Positions 1 to 9,135 of a stretch of DNA of 37,337 nucleotides are shown piece after piece. The stretch's first letter is position 1, and each line of letters opens with the position of its first letter. The stretch lies in NCBI GenBank assembly GCA_902522015.1, contig CABYTX010000008.1, positions 1 through 37,337 on the forward strand, written 5' to 3'. The stretch is from an uncultured Alphaproteobacteria bacterium. Lineage in GTDB: Bacteria; Pseudomonadota; Alphaproteobacteria; HIMB59; GCA-002718135. The notes beneath the pieces were generated by a model. The model worked only from the letters and a program-made list of their open reading frames with translations, was not told the origin of the DNA and searched no databases. The position numbers were made by a program, and so were the translations under genes.

Positions 1-28
1 ACATAATTTTTTTTACTCAAGTTTATTT

Positions 29-298
29 TCATTTATTGATACTATCTATCTCTTTTTTAGAAATATATCCAATAGTTTTACCTTTATTGTCAGTAACTAC
101 TATTGTTAATTTGTCTTCAAGAATTTTATTTTTAAAATTTTTTAGTTTTATATTTTGATTTACTTTGTAAATAGAACCTAATGTTAAATTATCCTTATTA
201 AAATTGTTCTCAATTATCATTATATTTTTTGCCTCTATATTATCTATTCTATTTTCTTTGCTAGAAAAAAAATTAAGTAAAAATTTAAATATATTCAT
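29..298 (-). CDS. hypothetical small protein (89 aa)
   Basis: ORF track; same strand as and 19 nt downstream of the ABC ATPase gene; no family recognised. Confidence 0.5.
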   Translation of the reverse strand: MNIFKFLLNFFSSKENRIDNIEAKNIMIIENNFNKDNLTLGSIYKVNQNIKLKNFKNKILEDKLTIVVTDNKGKTIGYISKKEIDSINK

Positions 299-317
299 TA
301 TTTAAAATATAGATTTA

Positions 318-1931
318 CTAGGAAGATCTTTTATTCAGAAGATTGGTTAGCCAATCAGGATCCATTTCTGGTACTGAAGACAATAAAAGTTCTGTATAAT
401 CAGGATATGGTGGATTTAAAATTTTACTTTTCAAACCCTGTTCCACTACCTCACCTTGATACATAACAACTATTTCATCTGAGATTGCTTTAACTGTTGC
501 AATATCATGAGTAATAAAAATATAAGTTACACCAAGCTCTTTTTGTAATTTTTGGAGTAATTTTAATATTCCTTCTTGAACAATTTGATCTAGCGCTGAT
601 GTCACTTCATCACAAATAATTAAATCTGGGTTAGCCGCTAAAGCTCTTGCAATGCATATTCTCTGTTTTTGACCTCCAGATAATTCGGATGGTAATCTAT
701 CTAAAAAAGTTTCATCTAGCTCAATCATTTTTAATAATTCAATAACTTTTGCTTCTCTTTCTTTCCCTTTTATACCTTGATAAAATTCTATTGGCCTCCC
801 TATTATTTCATCAACAGTTTGACGAGGGTTCATTGCAGTGTCAGGCATTTGAAAAATTATTTGAATTCTTCTTAATTCTTCTTTTGACCTTTGCTCAAGT
901 TTTGGAGACAATTTTTTTCCATCAAAAATTATTTCTCCTTTTAATTGAGGAAGTAAGCCTGTAATTACTCTTGCTGTTGTTGATTTTCCTGATCCACTTT
1001 CACCAACTATAGCTACTGTTTTACCTTTAGGAATATCTATAGAAACATTGTGTAAGACCTTTGATGAGCCATATGCTGCATCAATATTTTTAATAGACAA
1101 CATATAATCTTCATTTGTTTCTTCAGGCTTGATCAGTGATCTTACTGACCATAGAGATTTGGTGTATTCTTCTTTTGGGTTTGATAGCATATCTCTTGTT
1201 TCAGCTTCTTCAACTTCTTCACCGTATCGCAAAACTTTTATTCTATCAGCCATTTGCGCAACTACGGCTAAATCATGAGTAATATAAATTGCTGCTGTAT
1301 TAAATTTATCTACTATAGATCTCATAGCAGATAATACTTCAACTTGAGTTGTTACATCTAAAGCTGTTGTTGGCTCATCAAATATAATTAACTCTGGTCT
1401 TGGGGACATAGCCATTGCAGTCATTATTCTTTGTAGTTGCCCTCCAGATACTTGATGCGGGTATCTATCTCCTATATTTTCCGCATCTGGAAGCTGTAGT
1501 GATTCATAAAGTTGAACCGCATCTTTTTTTAATACATCCGTTGGATTTATCTTTAATCTATTAGCAGCACTTATTGTTTGCTCCATTAATCTATGAGCAG
1601 GATTAAAAGATGCTGCTGCTGATTGAGCAACATAAGATATTTTAGTTCCCCAAATTTTTCTCTTTTCAAATTCAGTTAGTTTAGCGAGGTCTATGCCATT
1701 AAAATTAATTTCTCCCTTTATAATCTTACAACCTGGTTGGGTATAGCCCATTGCAGCTTTACCCATAGTAGATTTTCCGGCACCACTCTCTCCAATTAAT
1801 CCTAGTATTTCTCCTCTGTGTAAAGTCAAATCTACACCTTTTAAAATTTTATGCCATCTCTCATCTGAAAATCCATCAATATGGATATTTTTCATTTCAA
1901 GCAGGAGTTCTTTTGATTTATTTAACGTCAT
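318..1931 (-). CDS. dipeptide/oligopeptide-type ABC transporter ATP-binding protein, two fused NBDs (DppDF-like)
   Basis: Two Walker A motifs (GESGAGKST, GESGSGKST), two signatures (SGGQLQR, SGGQKQR), two Walker B regions (LIIFDEPTTALD, LIICDEVTSALD). Confidence 0.95.
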   Translation of the reverse strand: MTLNKSKELLLEMKNIHIDGFSDERWHKILKGVDLTLHRGEILGLIGESGAGKSTMGKAAMGYTQPGCKIIKGEINFNGIDLAKLTEFEKRKIWGTKISYVAQSAAASFNPAHRLMEQTISAANRLKINPTDVLKKDAVQLYESLQLPDAENIGDRYPHQVSGGQLQRIMTAMAMSPRPELIIFDEPTTALDVTTQVEVLSAMRSIVDKFNTAAIYITHDLAVVAQMADRIKVLRYGEEVEEAETRDMLSNPKEEYTKSLWSVRSLIKPEETNEDYMLSIKNIDAAYGSSKVLHNVSIDIPKGKTVAIVGESGSGKSTTARVITGLLPQLKGEIIFDGKKLSPKLEQRSKEELRRIQIIFQMPDTAMNPRQTVDEIIGRPIEFYQGIKGKEREAKVIELLKMIELDETFLDRLPSELSGGQKQRICIARALAANPDLIICDEVTSALDQIVQEGILKLLQKLQKELGVTYIFITHDIATVKAISDEIVVMYQGEVVEQGLKSKILNPPYPDYTELLLSSVPEMDPDWLTNLLNKRSS

Positions 1932-2838
1932 CTTTTAATCCGCTAGTAATGTAAAGATACCAATCAACAACAAAATTAATTGATACACAAAGTAAAGCAA
2001 TTGCAGCAGCTGGAATTAATGGTGTTAAACCTGCTGTTATATCATATTGCGCATATTGAATAAGTATTGCATTTTCCCTCACCATTGATGCCCAATCTGC
2101 TGAAGGGGGTTGAATGCCAATTCCTAAAAAACTTAAACTAGATATTGTAAAAATTATAAATATGAACCTTAAACCAAACTCAATAATCAAAGGCGAAGCT
2201 ATATTAGGAAGTATTTCTCTGAAAATAATATATGATAAATTTTCACCTCTTAATCTCGCGACCTCTACATATTCTAGAACAACTTGACCAACAGCAACTG
2301 ATCTTGATATTCTAAAAAATCTAGTTGACTCCAAAATTCCTAAAATGACAATTAAATTAAAATTAGTAGGTCCAAAAACTGATAAAAGTATAAAAGTAAA
2401 AATCATTACAGGAATAGCCATAAGCGTGTCTACTATTCTACTTAATAGCTGATCTAAATATCTTCTATCCAGAGCAGCTATAATTCCAAATACTGTTCCA
2501 ATTCCTAAAGCAATAAAAGTAGCCAATAAACAAATACCAATTGTATTTCTTGCAGCATAGATAATGCGAGAAAAAATATCTCTTCCAATTTGATCAGTAC
2601 CAAATATATGACCATCACCCCAAGGAGCATAAGCTACTGGGAATATTTCTGCTTCTCCATGTGGAGCAATTAAGGGAGCAAATATTGCAGCAAAAAAATA
2701 TATAAATAGTACAATCATACCAAACCAAGCTGAGATTGGAGCTTTTGATAAGGCAATTTTTAATCTTTCTAATCTAGTTCTTCTTTTAATTAAATTTGCA
2801 ACTTCACTTTTTGCAGAATAAGATAAATTTTCGCTCAT
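1918..2838 (-). CDS. ABC transporter permease, DppC/OppC family
   Basis: Hydrophobic; DppC-type features (FGTDQIGRDIFSRIIYAARNT, EYVEVARLRGENLSYIIFREILPN); overlaps ATPase gene by 14 nt. Confidence 0.93.
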   Translation of the reverse strand: MSENLSYSAKSEVANLIKRRTRLERLKIALSKAPISAWFGMIVLFIYFFAAIFAPLIAPHGEAEIFPVAYAPWGDGHIFGTDQIGRDIFSRIIYAARNTIGICLLATFIALGIGTVFGIIAALDRRYLDQLLSRIVDTLMAIPVMIFTFILLSVFGPTNFNLIVILGILESTRFFRISRSVAVGQVVLEYVEVARLRGENLSYIIFREILPNIASPLIIEFGLRFIFIIFTISSLSFLGIGIQPPSADWASMVRENAILIQYAQYDITAGLTPLIPAAAIALLCVSINFVVDWYLYITSGLKDDVK

Positions 2839-3833
2839 TTGGGATATAGTAACCTTGGGTTAGAAATAATTCCGATCAAGTCAGCAATTAAATTTAATAT
2901 TACATATGTTGATGCAAAAATTAATGCACAAGCTTGAACAACGGGTAAATCTCGATTATAGACTGATCCGACCATCAACCTACCAATACCTTGATAGTTA
3001 AAAACATATTCAACAACAACTGAGCCAATCAACATATAAGCTAAGTTTATTGCAATTACTTGAGAAATAGGTGCCCAAGCATTTGGAAGTGCGTGTTTGA
3101 CAATTACCTCGTATCTAGAAGCTCCCGATAATTTTGCCATTTCAATATATTCACTTGATAAGATATTTATTATCGCTGACCTTGTCATTCTCATCATGTG
3201 ACCCATAGTAATTAATGTCAAAGTAAAAACTGGAAGAGCAGTCCTGTAAAATCTTTCAGCCAAAGTTGAAGCTTCATCCACATTAGAAATAGTTGGAAAA
3301 ACTGGAAACAGTGTCGCTAGTAAAAGAATAAAAATATAGGCTGTAAAAAATTCTGGTGAAGATACGGTTACTAAGCTAACTCCAGTTGCTGACCTATCAT
3401 AATAAGAGTTTCTGTATAATGCTGCTGAGATACCTAAGATTAAAGATAGAGGAATAGCCAACATGGCGGCAACCCCTGTTAAAAATAATGTATTCTTTAA
3501 TCTGGGGACAATTAAACCAACAACTTCTCTAGACCTATCACCTTGATCCCCTTGAACTTTAGATCTTCCAGAGAAAGAACTACCAAAATCTCCTTGAAAA
3601 ACATTTCCTAACCAATCAAAATATCTTGTTACCGGAGGTTTATCTAAACCCAATTCTGCTCTTAGGGCTTTTACTGCAGATTTTGTTGCACTTTGACCTA
3701 ATATTTCCGTGGCAAAGTCTCCCGGTAAAAAAGAGAATGTACTAAATATTATTACTGAAAATGCAAAAACTGTAACGAGACCAAGGCTAAGCCTTAACAA
3801 AATTGTTCTAAATATTGGATGAATTCTACTAAT
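2835..3833 (-). CDS. ABC transporter permease, DppB/OppB family (start probably at 3833 rather than the TTG at 3800)
   Basis: DppB-type features (LPGDFATEILG, EYIEMAKLSGASRYEVIVKHALPNA); ORF track starts at TTG 3800, but AAGGAGGG (complement of 3838-3845) sits just before an in-frame ATT at 3833. Confidence 0.85.
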   Translation of the reverse strand: MSRIHPIFRTILLRLSLGLVTVFAFSVIIFSTFSFLPGDFATEILGQSATKSAVKALRAELGLDKPPVTRYFDWLGNVFQGDFGSSFSGRSKVQGDQGDRSREVVGLIVPRLKNTLFLTGVAAMLAIPLSLILGISAALYRNSYYDRSATGVSLVTVSSPEFFTAYIFILLLATLFPVFPTISNVDEASTLAERFYRTALPVFTLTLITMGHMMRMTRSAIINILSSEYIEMAKLSGASRYEVIVKHALPNAWAPISQVIAINLAYMLIGSVVVEYVFNYQGIGRLMVGSVYNRDLPVVQACALIFASTYVILNLIADLIGIISNPRLLYPK

Positions 3834-3990
3834 ATTACCCTCCTTAAAGATACAATCTTAATTCTTAAAGTTTTGTCTAAATTAGGTCAACATGTAAGCT
3901 AAAATTAATAATTTATACGTTGAATTAAAACGTTATATATGTTTTTATATATTAACTTAAGTTTGTTTTTTGTTAAATTTCTAGAAATTA

Positions 3991-4017
3991 TGAACAAAAA
4001 TCTTAGGTTTTTGTTCA
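3991..4017 (+). promoter_or_regulatory. 5'-UTR inverted repeat / stem-loop upstream of the solute-binding protein RBS
   Basis: TGAACAAAAA (3991-4000), 7-nt loop TCTTAGG, TTTTTGTTCA (4008-4017): perfect 10-bp arms. Confidence 0.5.
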
Positions 4018-4022
4018 ATTAT

Positions 4023-4030
4023 AAGGGAGG
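4023..4030 (+). promoter_or_regulatory. Shine-Dalgarno of the solute-binding protein gene
   Basis: AAGGGAGG just upstream of ATG 4035. Confidence 0.7.
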
Positions 4031-4034
4031 ACAA

Positions 4035-5663
4035 ATGAAAAATAAGAAAATAGACAAATACATTGAAGAACAGTCTTCAAAGCTAACAAAAGGGCTTATT
4101 GATAGAAGACAGTTCATGATGTCTGTTCTTGCTACTGGGGTCACGCTACCAATTGCATTATCATTAGCAGATAAAGCAGTTGCAGCTACACCAAAAAAAG
4201 GTGGACATTTAAGATGGGGTAATAGTGCAGCAGATGCAACTGATACTCTTGATCCAGCAACTTATCAGAGCTCATTTATGCAAGCTACTGCTTGGTCATA
4301 TCAGAACTGTCTAACTGTTGTTGATTCAGATCACACAATTGTTGGAGAGCTTGCTGAGTCAATTGAATCAGACGATGCTCAAACATGGGTATATAATCTT
4401 CGCAAAGGTGTTGAATTCCATAATGGTAAATCAATGACAGCAGAAGATGTTGTGCTCAACTATCAGTATCATATGAATCCAGATACTGCTTCGGCAGCAG
4501 GTGGACTTTTATCTCAAATTGAAACAGTTTCTGCTGATGGAAATGACAGAGTTATTTTTAAGCTAAAAGGTGCAAATGCCGATTGGCCTGCAATAACTAC
4601 TGACTATCACATTATGATTAAACCAACAAAAGATGGGGTTGTTGATGCTCAATCAACGATTGGAACTGGTCCATATATTATGGATGAATTCAATCCTGGT
4701 GTTGGTGCAAAATTTGGAAAAAGAAATCCAAATTATTTCAAAGGTGATAGTGTTGCGCACTTTGATTCAGTTGAAGTAATCGGAATTAATGATCCTGCTA
4801 CTAGACAAGCAGCATTATTAAATGGTGAAATTGACTGGATGAATGGTGTTGATCTTAGAACTGCTAATCTATTGACTAGAAATCCTAGTGTAGAAATTAC
4901 AGCAGCTTCTGGTTACGCTCACTATACAGCTCCAATGAGATTGAACGTTCCACCGTTTGATAACTTTGATGTGCGTATGGCAATGAAGTTTGCAATCAAA
5001 AGACAGGAAATTGTTGATAAGATTATGCTTGGATATGGTACTGTTGGTAATGATCATCCGATCTCTACTGCTCACCCATACCATAATAGCGCTTTAGAGC
5101 AGAGAGAGTTCGATGCTGATAAAGCTGCTTATCACTGGAAAAAGTCTGGAGTAAGTGGACCAATTGAAATTAGTACTTCTGAGGTTCCTTATGCAGGATG
5201 TACAGATGCAACTAACTTGATAGCAGCATCTGCTCAAGAATGTGGTATCGATCTTCGAGTTAAAAAAGAACCAGAAGATGGTTACTGGAGTAACGTATGG
5301 AACACTAAAGGTTTCAGTATGAGTTCTTGGGGTGGAAGACCTACAGAAGATATGATGTGGTCTGCGGCATTCACAGATGACACAGAGTGGAACGAAGCTG
5401 CTTGGGGTAATCTAGTTCAAACTGATTCAACTGTTCGTTTCAATGAACTTGTTAGATCTGCTAGATCAGAACTTGATGCAGAAAAAAGAAAATCAATGTA
5501 CTGGGAAGCACAAGCTCTTTGTAACTACGATGGTGGTGCAATTGTTTATGCATTTAACCAATACGTTGGTGCTGGTTCTAAAAAACTTGCTCACGGTGAA
5601 GATGTTGCTGGTAACTGGGAAAGTGACGGTAACAAACTTTCTGAACGTTGGTGGTTTGCATAA
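4035..5663 (+). CDS. ABC transporter solute-binding protein, family 5 (peptide/opine type), twin-arginine signal
   Basis: Start reassigned from 3939 to ATG 4035 with strong SD; Tat-like RRQFMMSVLATG; SBP_bac_5-like LDPATYQS, NLRKGVEFHNGKSMTAEDVV. Confidence 0.93.
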   Translation: MKNKKIDKYIEEQSSKLTKGLIDRRQFMMSVLATGVTLPIALSLADKAVAATPKKGGHLRWGNSAADATDTLDPATYQSSFMQATAWSYQNCLTVVDSDHTIVGELAESIESDDAQTWVYNLRKGVEFHNGKSMTAEDVVLNYQYHMNPDTASAAGGLLSQIETVSADGNDRVIFKLKGANADWPAITTDYHIMIKPTKDGVVDAQSTIGTGPYIMDEFNPGVGAKFGKRNPNYFKGDSVAHFDSVEVIGINDPATRQAALLNGEIDWMNGVDLRTANLLTRNPSVEITAASGYAHYTAPMRLNVPPFDNFDVRMAMKFAIKRQEIVDKIMLGYGTVGNDHPISTAHPYHNSALEQREFDADKAAYHWKKSGVSGPIEISTSEVPYAGCTDATNLIAASAQECGIDLRVKKEPEDGYWSNVWNTKGFSMSSWGGRPTEDMMWSAAFTDDTEWNEAAWGNLVQTDSTVRFNELVRSARSELDAEKRKSMYWEAQALCNYDGGAIVYAFNQYVGAGSKKLAHGEDVAGNWESDGNKLSERWWFA

Positions 5664-5678
5664 AATATTAATTTTCTT

Positions 5679-5702
5679 TGTGGCGCATTTAAATGCGCCA
5701 CA
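5679..5702. terminator. 24-nt perfect palindrome (TGTGGCGCATTTAAATGCGCCACA); terminator or mRNA 3'-stabilising hairpin
   Basis: 12-bp arms, GC-rich core in an AT-rich intergenic region right after the solute-binding protein gene; no clean U-tract follows. Confidence 0.6.
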
Positions 5703-5727
5703 CTATTTCTAGTAATCTTCCAAAAAA

Positions 5728-6651
5728 ATGTTTTTAAAAAAAAAGAAATATCTCTTTGATGGAGGTTCAGGTCAAACTTTAATGGAAATGGGTTTAGAAA
5801 CAAAAGGTGATCTTTGGTCTGCACAAGCTTTATTAAATGAAAATAATCACCAAATGGTTGTAGATATGCATAAGAATTTTATAAATGCAGGATCACAATT
5901 AATAGTTACATCAAATTTTAGTGTTAGAAGAAGACTGTTAAAAAATTACAATTTACTTGAAAAATTTGAATTTGGAATAAGATCTGCTGGAGCACTTGCA
6001 TTAAAAGCAAAAAATGAAAGTGATAAAAAAGTTATTGTTGCAGGCTCATTGCCAAATCAAGGTGTTACATATTCCCCAATACATTTTGAAACTGATGAAA
6101 CCATGTTTAACTATTTTCATGAAATTGCAAAGATATTAAATGATTACGTCGATATATTTTACTTAGATGTTTTGTGTTCCATCAAAGAAATAAAAATTGC
6201 TTTAGAGGCTTCAAAGGAATTTAATAAACAAGTTCTTGTAGGTGCTCACTTACGTTATGATGGAAAATTACCATCTGGAGAAAGTCTTGATGAGCTTTTT
6301 GAAACTATTCAAAAATTTAATTGTTGTGGCATAGTATCAGCCTGCGTATCACCTGAAATCATTAATTTGAGTATTCCTATATTTAAAAAACAAAAGCTTC
6401 CTTTTGGTTATAAAATGAATTTATTTAAAGAACTGCCTACTAGTAATGAAGAAAAATTTAATTCAGAGGGTTTTGAAGAAAATTATAATTATATTGATCC
6501 CATTGAGTTACTTGGGACTCGAAATGAAGAATTTGGAGAAGAAAAATATAAAAAGTTTGTTTTAAATTCTTTAAATGAAGGTGTTACTCTAGTTGGTGGA
6601 TGCTGTGAAGTAAAGCCACGACATATTGAAGCTATTAAGAATTTATTTTAA
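5728..6651 (+). CDS. homocysteine S-methyltransferase family protein (BHMT/MmuM-like)
   Basis: FDGGSGQTLMEMG N-terminus, Cys in GIVSACVSPE, C-terminal GGCCEVKPRHIEAI zinc-Cys motif. Confidence 0.88.
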   Translation: MFLKKKKYLFDGGSGQTLMEMGLETKGDLWSAQALLNENNHQMVVDMHKNFINAGSQLIVTSNFSVRRRLLKNYNLLEKFEFGIRSAGALALKAKNESDKKVIVAGSLPNQGVTYSPIHFETDETMFNYFHEIAKILNDYVDIFYLDVLCSIKEIKIALEASKEFNKQVLVGAHLRYDGKLPSGESLDELFETIQKFNCCGIVSACVSPEIINLSIPIFKKQKLPFGYKMNLFKELPTSNEEKFNSEGFEENYNYIDPIELLGTRNEEFGEEKYKKFVLNSLNEGVTLVGGCCEVKPRHIEAIKNLF

Positions 6652-6692
6652 AATTTTTTTTTTATTATTTTGTGATAAGTTGAATAAGTTTT

Positions 6693-7922
6693 ATGCGAGA
6701 TTTAGTTAGTAATTACAGATTTGTTGTAAAGCCAGTTATCAAGGAAACTGGTAGATCTTTAGATTTGGCTAGACCCATGAAAATACACCCTCTTACATAT
6801 CAAGAGTTACCACTTAACCCAGAATATACTAACTACGCAGATGGTAGATTTACGCTTGAAAAATTATCTCATGCTACAGCAGATGAAATGTATTGGAAAG
6901 CTAGACAGGAAATAATCTTACGTCATACAGGTGAGCATCCATACGAAATCTCTGGTCCGGATGCTGAAAATTTACTTCAACAAATATTTCCTAGAGATAT
7001 TTCAAAAGTAAAAATAGGACGATGTTCTTATCAATTTGCTTGTTACCACGATGGAGGAATGATTTCAGATGGATTATTATTAAGATTAGAAAAAAATAAA
7101 TTTTGGTTTGCACAAGGTGATGGACATTTATATAGTTGGTACAAAGCTCATTCGAAAAATTTAGATGTTGAAATTAAAGATCCAAACGTTTGGGTAAGTC
7201 AAATACAAGGACCTAAATCTCTAAAACTTTTAGAAAAACTTGTTGATAAACCATTAAAAAATAATTTTAATTATTTTGATTGGGTTGAAACTTCAATTGA
7301 TTCAGAAGAAGTGATTATAAGCAGAACAGGGTTTACAAATGAACTTGGCTGGGAAATTTATTTAAGACCAGAAAATGATTCAAAAAAAATTGGAGACTTA
7401 ATACTCAGTAAAGGTGAAGAAATGGGAATGATTCTAACAGCCTCACCAGGATTTAGATGTAGAAGAATTGAGGCAGGTCTCTTATCTGCTGGGAGAGATT
7501 TTACAAGAGATCGATCTCCATTTACTGTTGGATTAGGAAAGTTTATAGATTTTAATAAAGGAGATTTTATTGGAAGAGATTATTTACTTAATGCAAGCAA
7601 AGATTGTTTAACATGGGGTATGAGAGTGGAAAATAGCTTTGCGTTGGTTGATTCTGAAATTTCTATTAATAATAAAAAAGTTGGAATTGTAACTTCAAGT
7701 ACATGGTCGCCATTTCAAGTTTGTGGTGTTGCTATAGTTCATATGAATGATGTAGAATTTGGACCAGGCACAATAGTAGATGTTAGTTGTGATGATGGTA
7801 GTTTGCAAAAAGGTGAAATCTGTACTTTACCAATGTATGATGAGAAAGGTGAAATACAAAGAGGTTTAAAAGAAGATATCCCATCATGTCCAATACCTTG
7901 GAAGGGTATTTCAAAAAACTAA
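6693..7922 (+). CDS. GcvT-family folate-binding aminomethyltransferase-like protein
   Basis: RHTGEHPYEISGPDAENLLQQIFPRDI, GGMISDGLLLRL, SRTGFTNELGWEIYL, RRIEAGLLSAGRDF. Confidence 0.85.
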   Translation: MRDLVSNYRFVVKPVIKETGRSLDLARPMKIHPLTYQELPLNPEYTNYADGRFTLEKLSHATADEMYWKARQEIILRHTGEHPYEISGPDAENLLQQIFPRDISKVKIGRCSYQFACYHDGGMISDGLLLRLEKNKFWFAQGDGHLYSWYKAHSKNLDVEIKDPNVWVSQIQGPKSLKLLEKLVDKPLKNNFNYFDWVETSIDSEEVIISRTGFTNELGWEIYLRPENDSKKIGDLILSKGEEMGMILTASPGFRCRRIEAGLLSAGRDFTRDRSPFTVGLGKFIDFNKGDFIGRDYLLNASKDCLTWGMRVENSFALVDSEISINNKKVGIVTSSTWSPFQVCGVAIVHMNDVEFGPGTIVDVSCDDGSLQKGEICTLPMYDEKGEIQRGLKEDIPSCPIPWKGISKN

Positions 7923-7970
7923 TATATTTTGTAATAGAATTATAAATTATATTAGAATACAAATATTAAA

Positions 7971-9134
7971 ATGAAAGATCTCATTAAACCTAGCACTAAA
8001 ATCCATACTATAGATGATGCAATTAGATTGTCTAAAAAAAGATTGCCAAAATTAGTCTTTGATTTCATTGATGGAGCATCAGGAGATGATAAACTTGCTG
8101 AAATTAATAGTACAGCATTAGATCAGATTAGACTTGAACCAAAGGTTTTTAGAAATGTCGAGAATAGAAATTTAAGTAAAAAAATATTCGATTTTAATTT
8201 TGATTATCCATTTGGATTTGCGCCAATGGGAATGACTAATCTCTCATGGCCTGAGGCAGATAAAATGATAGCAAAGGAAAGTGCGTATAATAATATCCCT
8301 ACATGTGTTTCAATGGCTTCTAGTACTACACTTGAAGATATGTTTACTTTCTCTGAGGGTCATTCATGGATGCAAATATACATATTTCAAAGTGAAGAAT
8401 TTATTATGGAATTATTAAAAAGAGCAGAAGGTATAGGATATAAGGTTTTAATTCTTACTGTAGACGTTCCTATTCTATCAAGAAGAGCGAGAGATGATAG
8501 AAATGGTTTTGGTTATCCTTTTAAAATTGGTCCAAAACAATTTTTAGATTTTGCAATACATCCTCAATGGAGCTTAACAACTTTATTAAAGGGTGCTCCA
8601 AAACCAATGAATTATGTTACTTCTAAAAGTGGAAATCAAATTTTTAGAAGAAAAGAAAGTAGAGGCACTACTGATTGGGATACTTTAAAAAGAATTAGAG
8701 AAGCCTGGAAAGGAAAATTAATAATAAAAGGAGTCATGAACTCTGAAGATGCTTTAAAAATTAAAGACTCAGGTGCTGATGCAATTCAAGTATCAAATCA
8801 TGGTGGAAGACAATTAGATAGTGCTACTGCTTCTATTAACGCCTTACCATTAATACGAAAAGCTTTGGGAGACGATTTCCCAATACTTTTTGATAGTGGA
8901 ATTAGAAGTGGTAGTGATATTTTACGTGCATTAGCTCTGGGAGCTGACTTTGTTATGTTTGGCAGACCTCTAATGTATGCCATTGGTGCGGATGGTGCAA
9001 AAGGCCTTAGAAGAATCATTAACTTAATTAAAGAAGAGTTAAGTACAAATCTTGGATTAGTGGGGTTAACAGATATAAATGAAGTTGATAAAAAAATAAT
9101 AGCAGAGAAATTTTTTAAGGATATAAAGTATTAA
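7971..9134 (+). CDS. FMN-dependent alpha-hydroxyacid dehydrogenase/oxidase (lactate dehydrogenase LldD-like)
   Basis: FDFIDGASGDD, FAPMGMTNL, SNHGGRQLDSA active-site motif, DSGIRSGSDILRALALGADFVMFGRP. Confidence 0.93.
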   Translation: MKDLIKPSTKIHTIDDAIRLSKKRLPKLVFDFIDGASGDDKLAEINSTALDQIRLEPKVFRNVENRNLSKKIFDFNFDYPFGFAPMGMTNLSWPEADKMIAKESAYNNIPTCVSMASSTTLEDMFTFSEGHSWMQIYIFQSEEFIMELLKRAEGIGYKVLILTVDVPILSRRARDDRNGFGYPFKIGPKQFLDFAIHPQWSLTTLLKGAPKPMNYVTSKSGNQIFRRKESRGTTDWDTLKRIREAWKGKLIIKGVMNSEDALKIKDSGADAIQVSNHGGRQLDSATASINALPLIRKALGDDFPILFDSGIRSGSDILRALALGADFVMFGRPLMYAIGADGAKGLRRIINLIKEELSTNLGLVGLTDINEVDKKIIAEKFFKDIKY

Positions 9135-9135
9135 T

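Noticed and set aside
749-964. 71-aa + strand ORF inside the ABC ATPase gene
   Set aside because: Antisense shadow ORF of low-complexity Leu/Phe composition; host gene is strongly supported
3939-4034. N-terminal extension of the solute-binding protein in the ORF track
   Set aside because: The extension spans the inverted repeat and RBS; strong SD and Tat signal place the start at 4035
5443-5824. ORFs 5443..5712 (+) and 5591..5824 (-), both containing VAHLNAP
   Set aside because: The shared peptide is an artefact of the 5679-5702 palindrome read on both strands; each ORF overlaps the strong SBP gene out of frame or antisense
7924-7966. Imperfect inverted repeat ATATTTTGTA...TACAAATAT between the GcvT-like and FMN dehydrogenase genes
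   Set aside because: Pure AT and bulged; expected by chance at this composition
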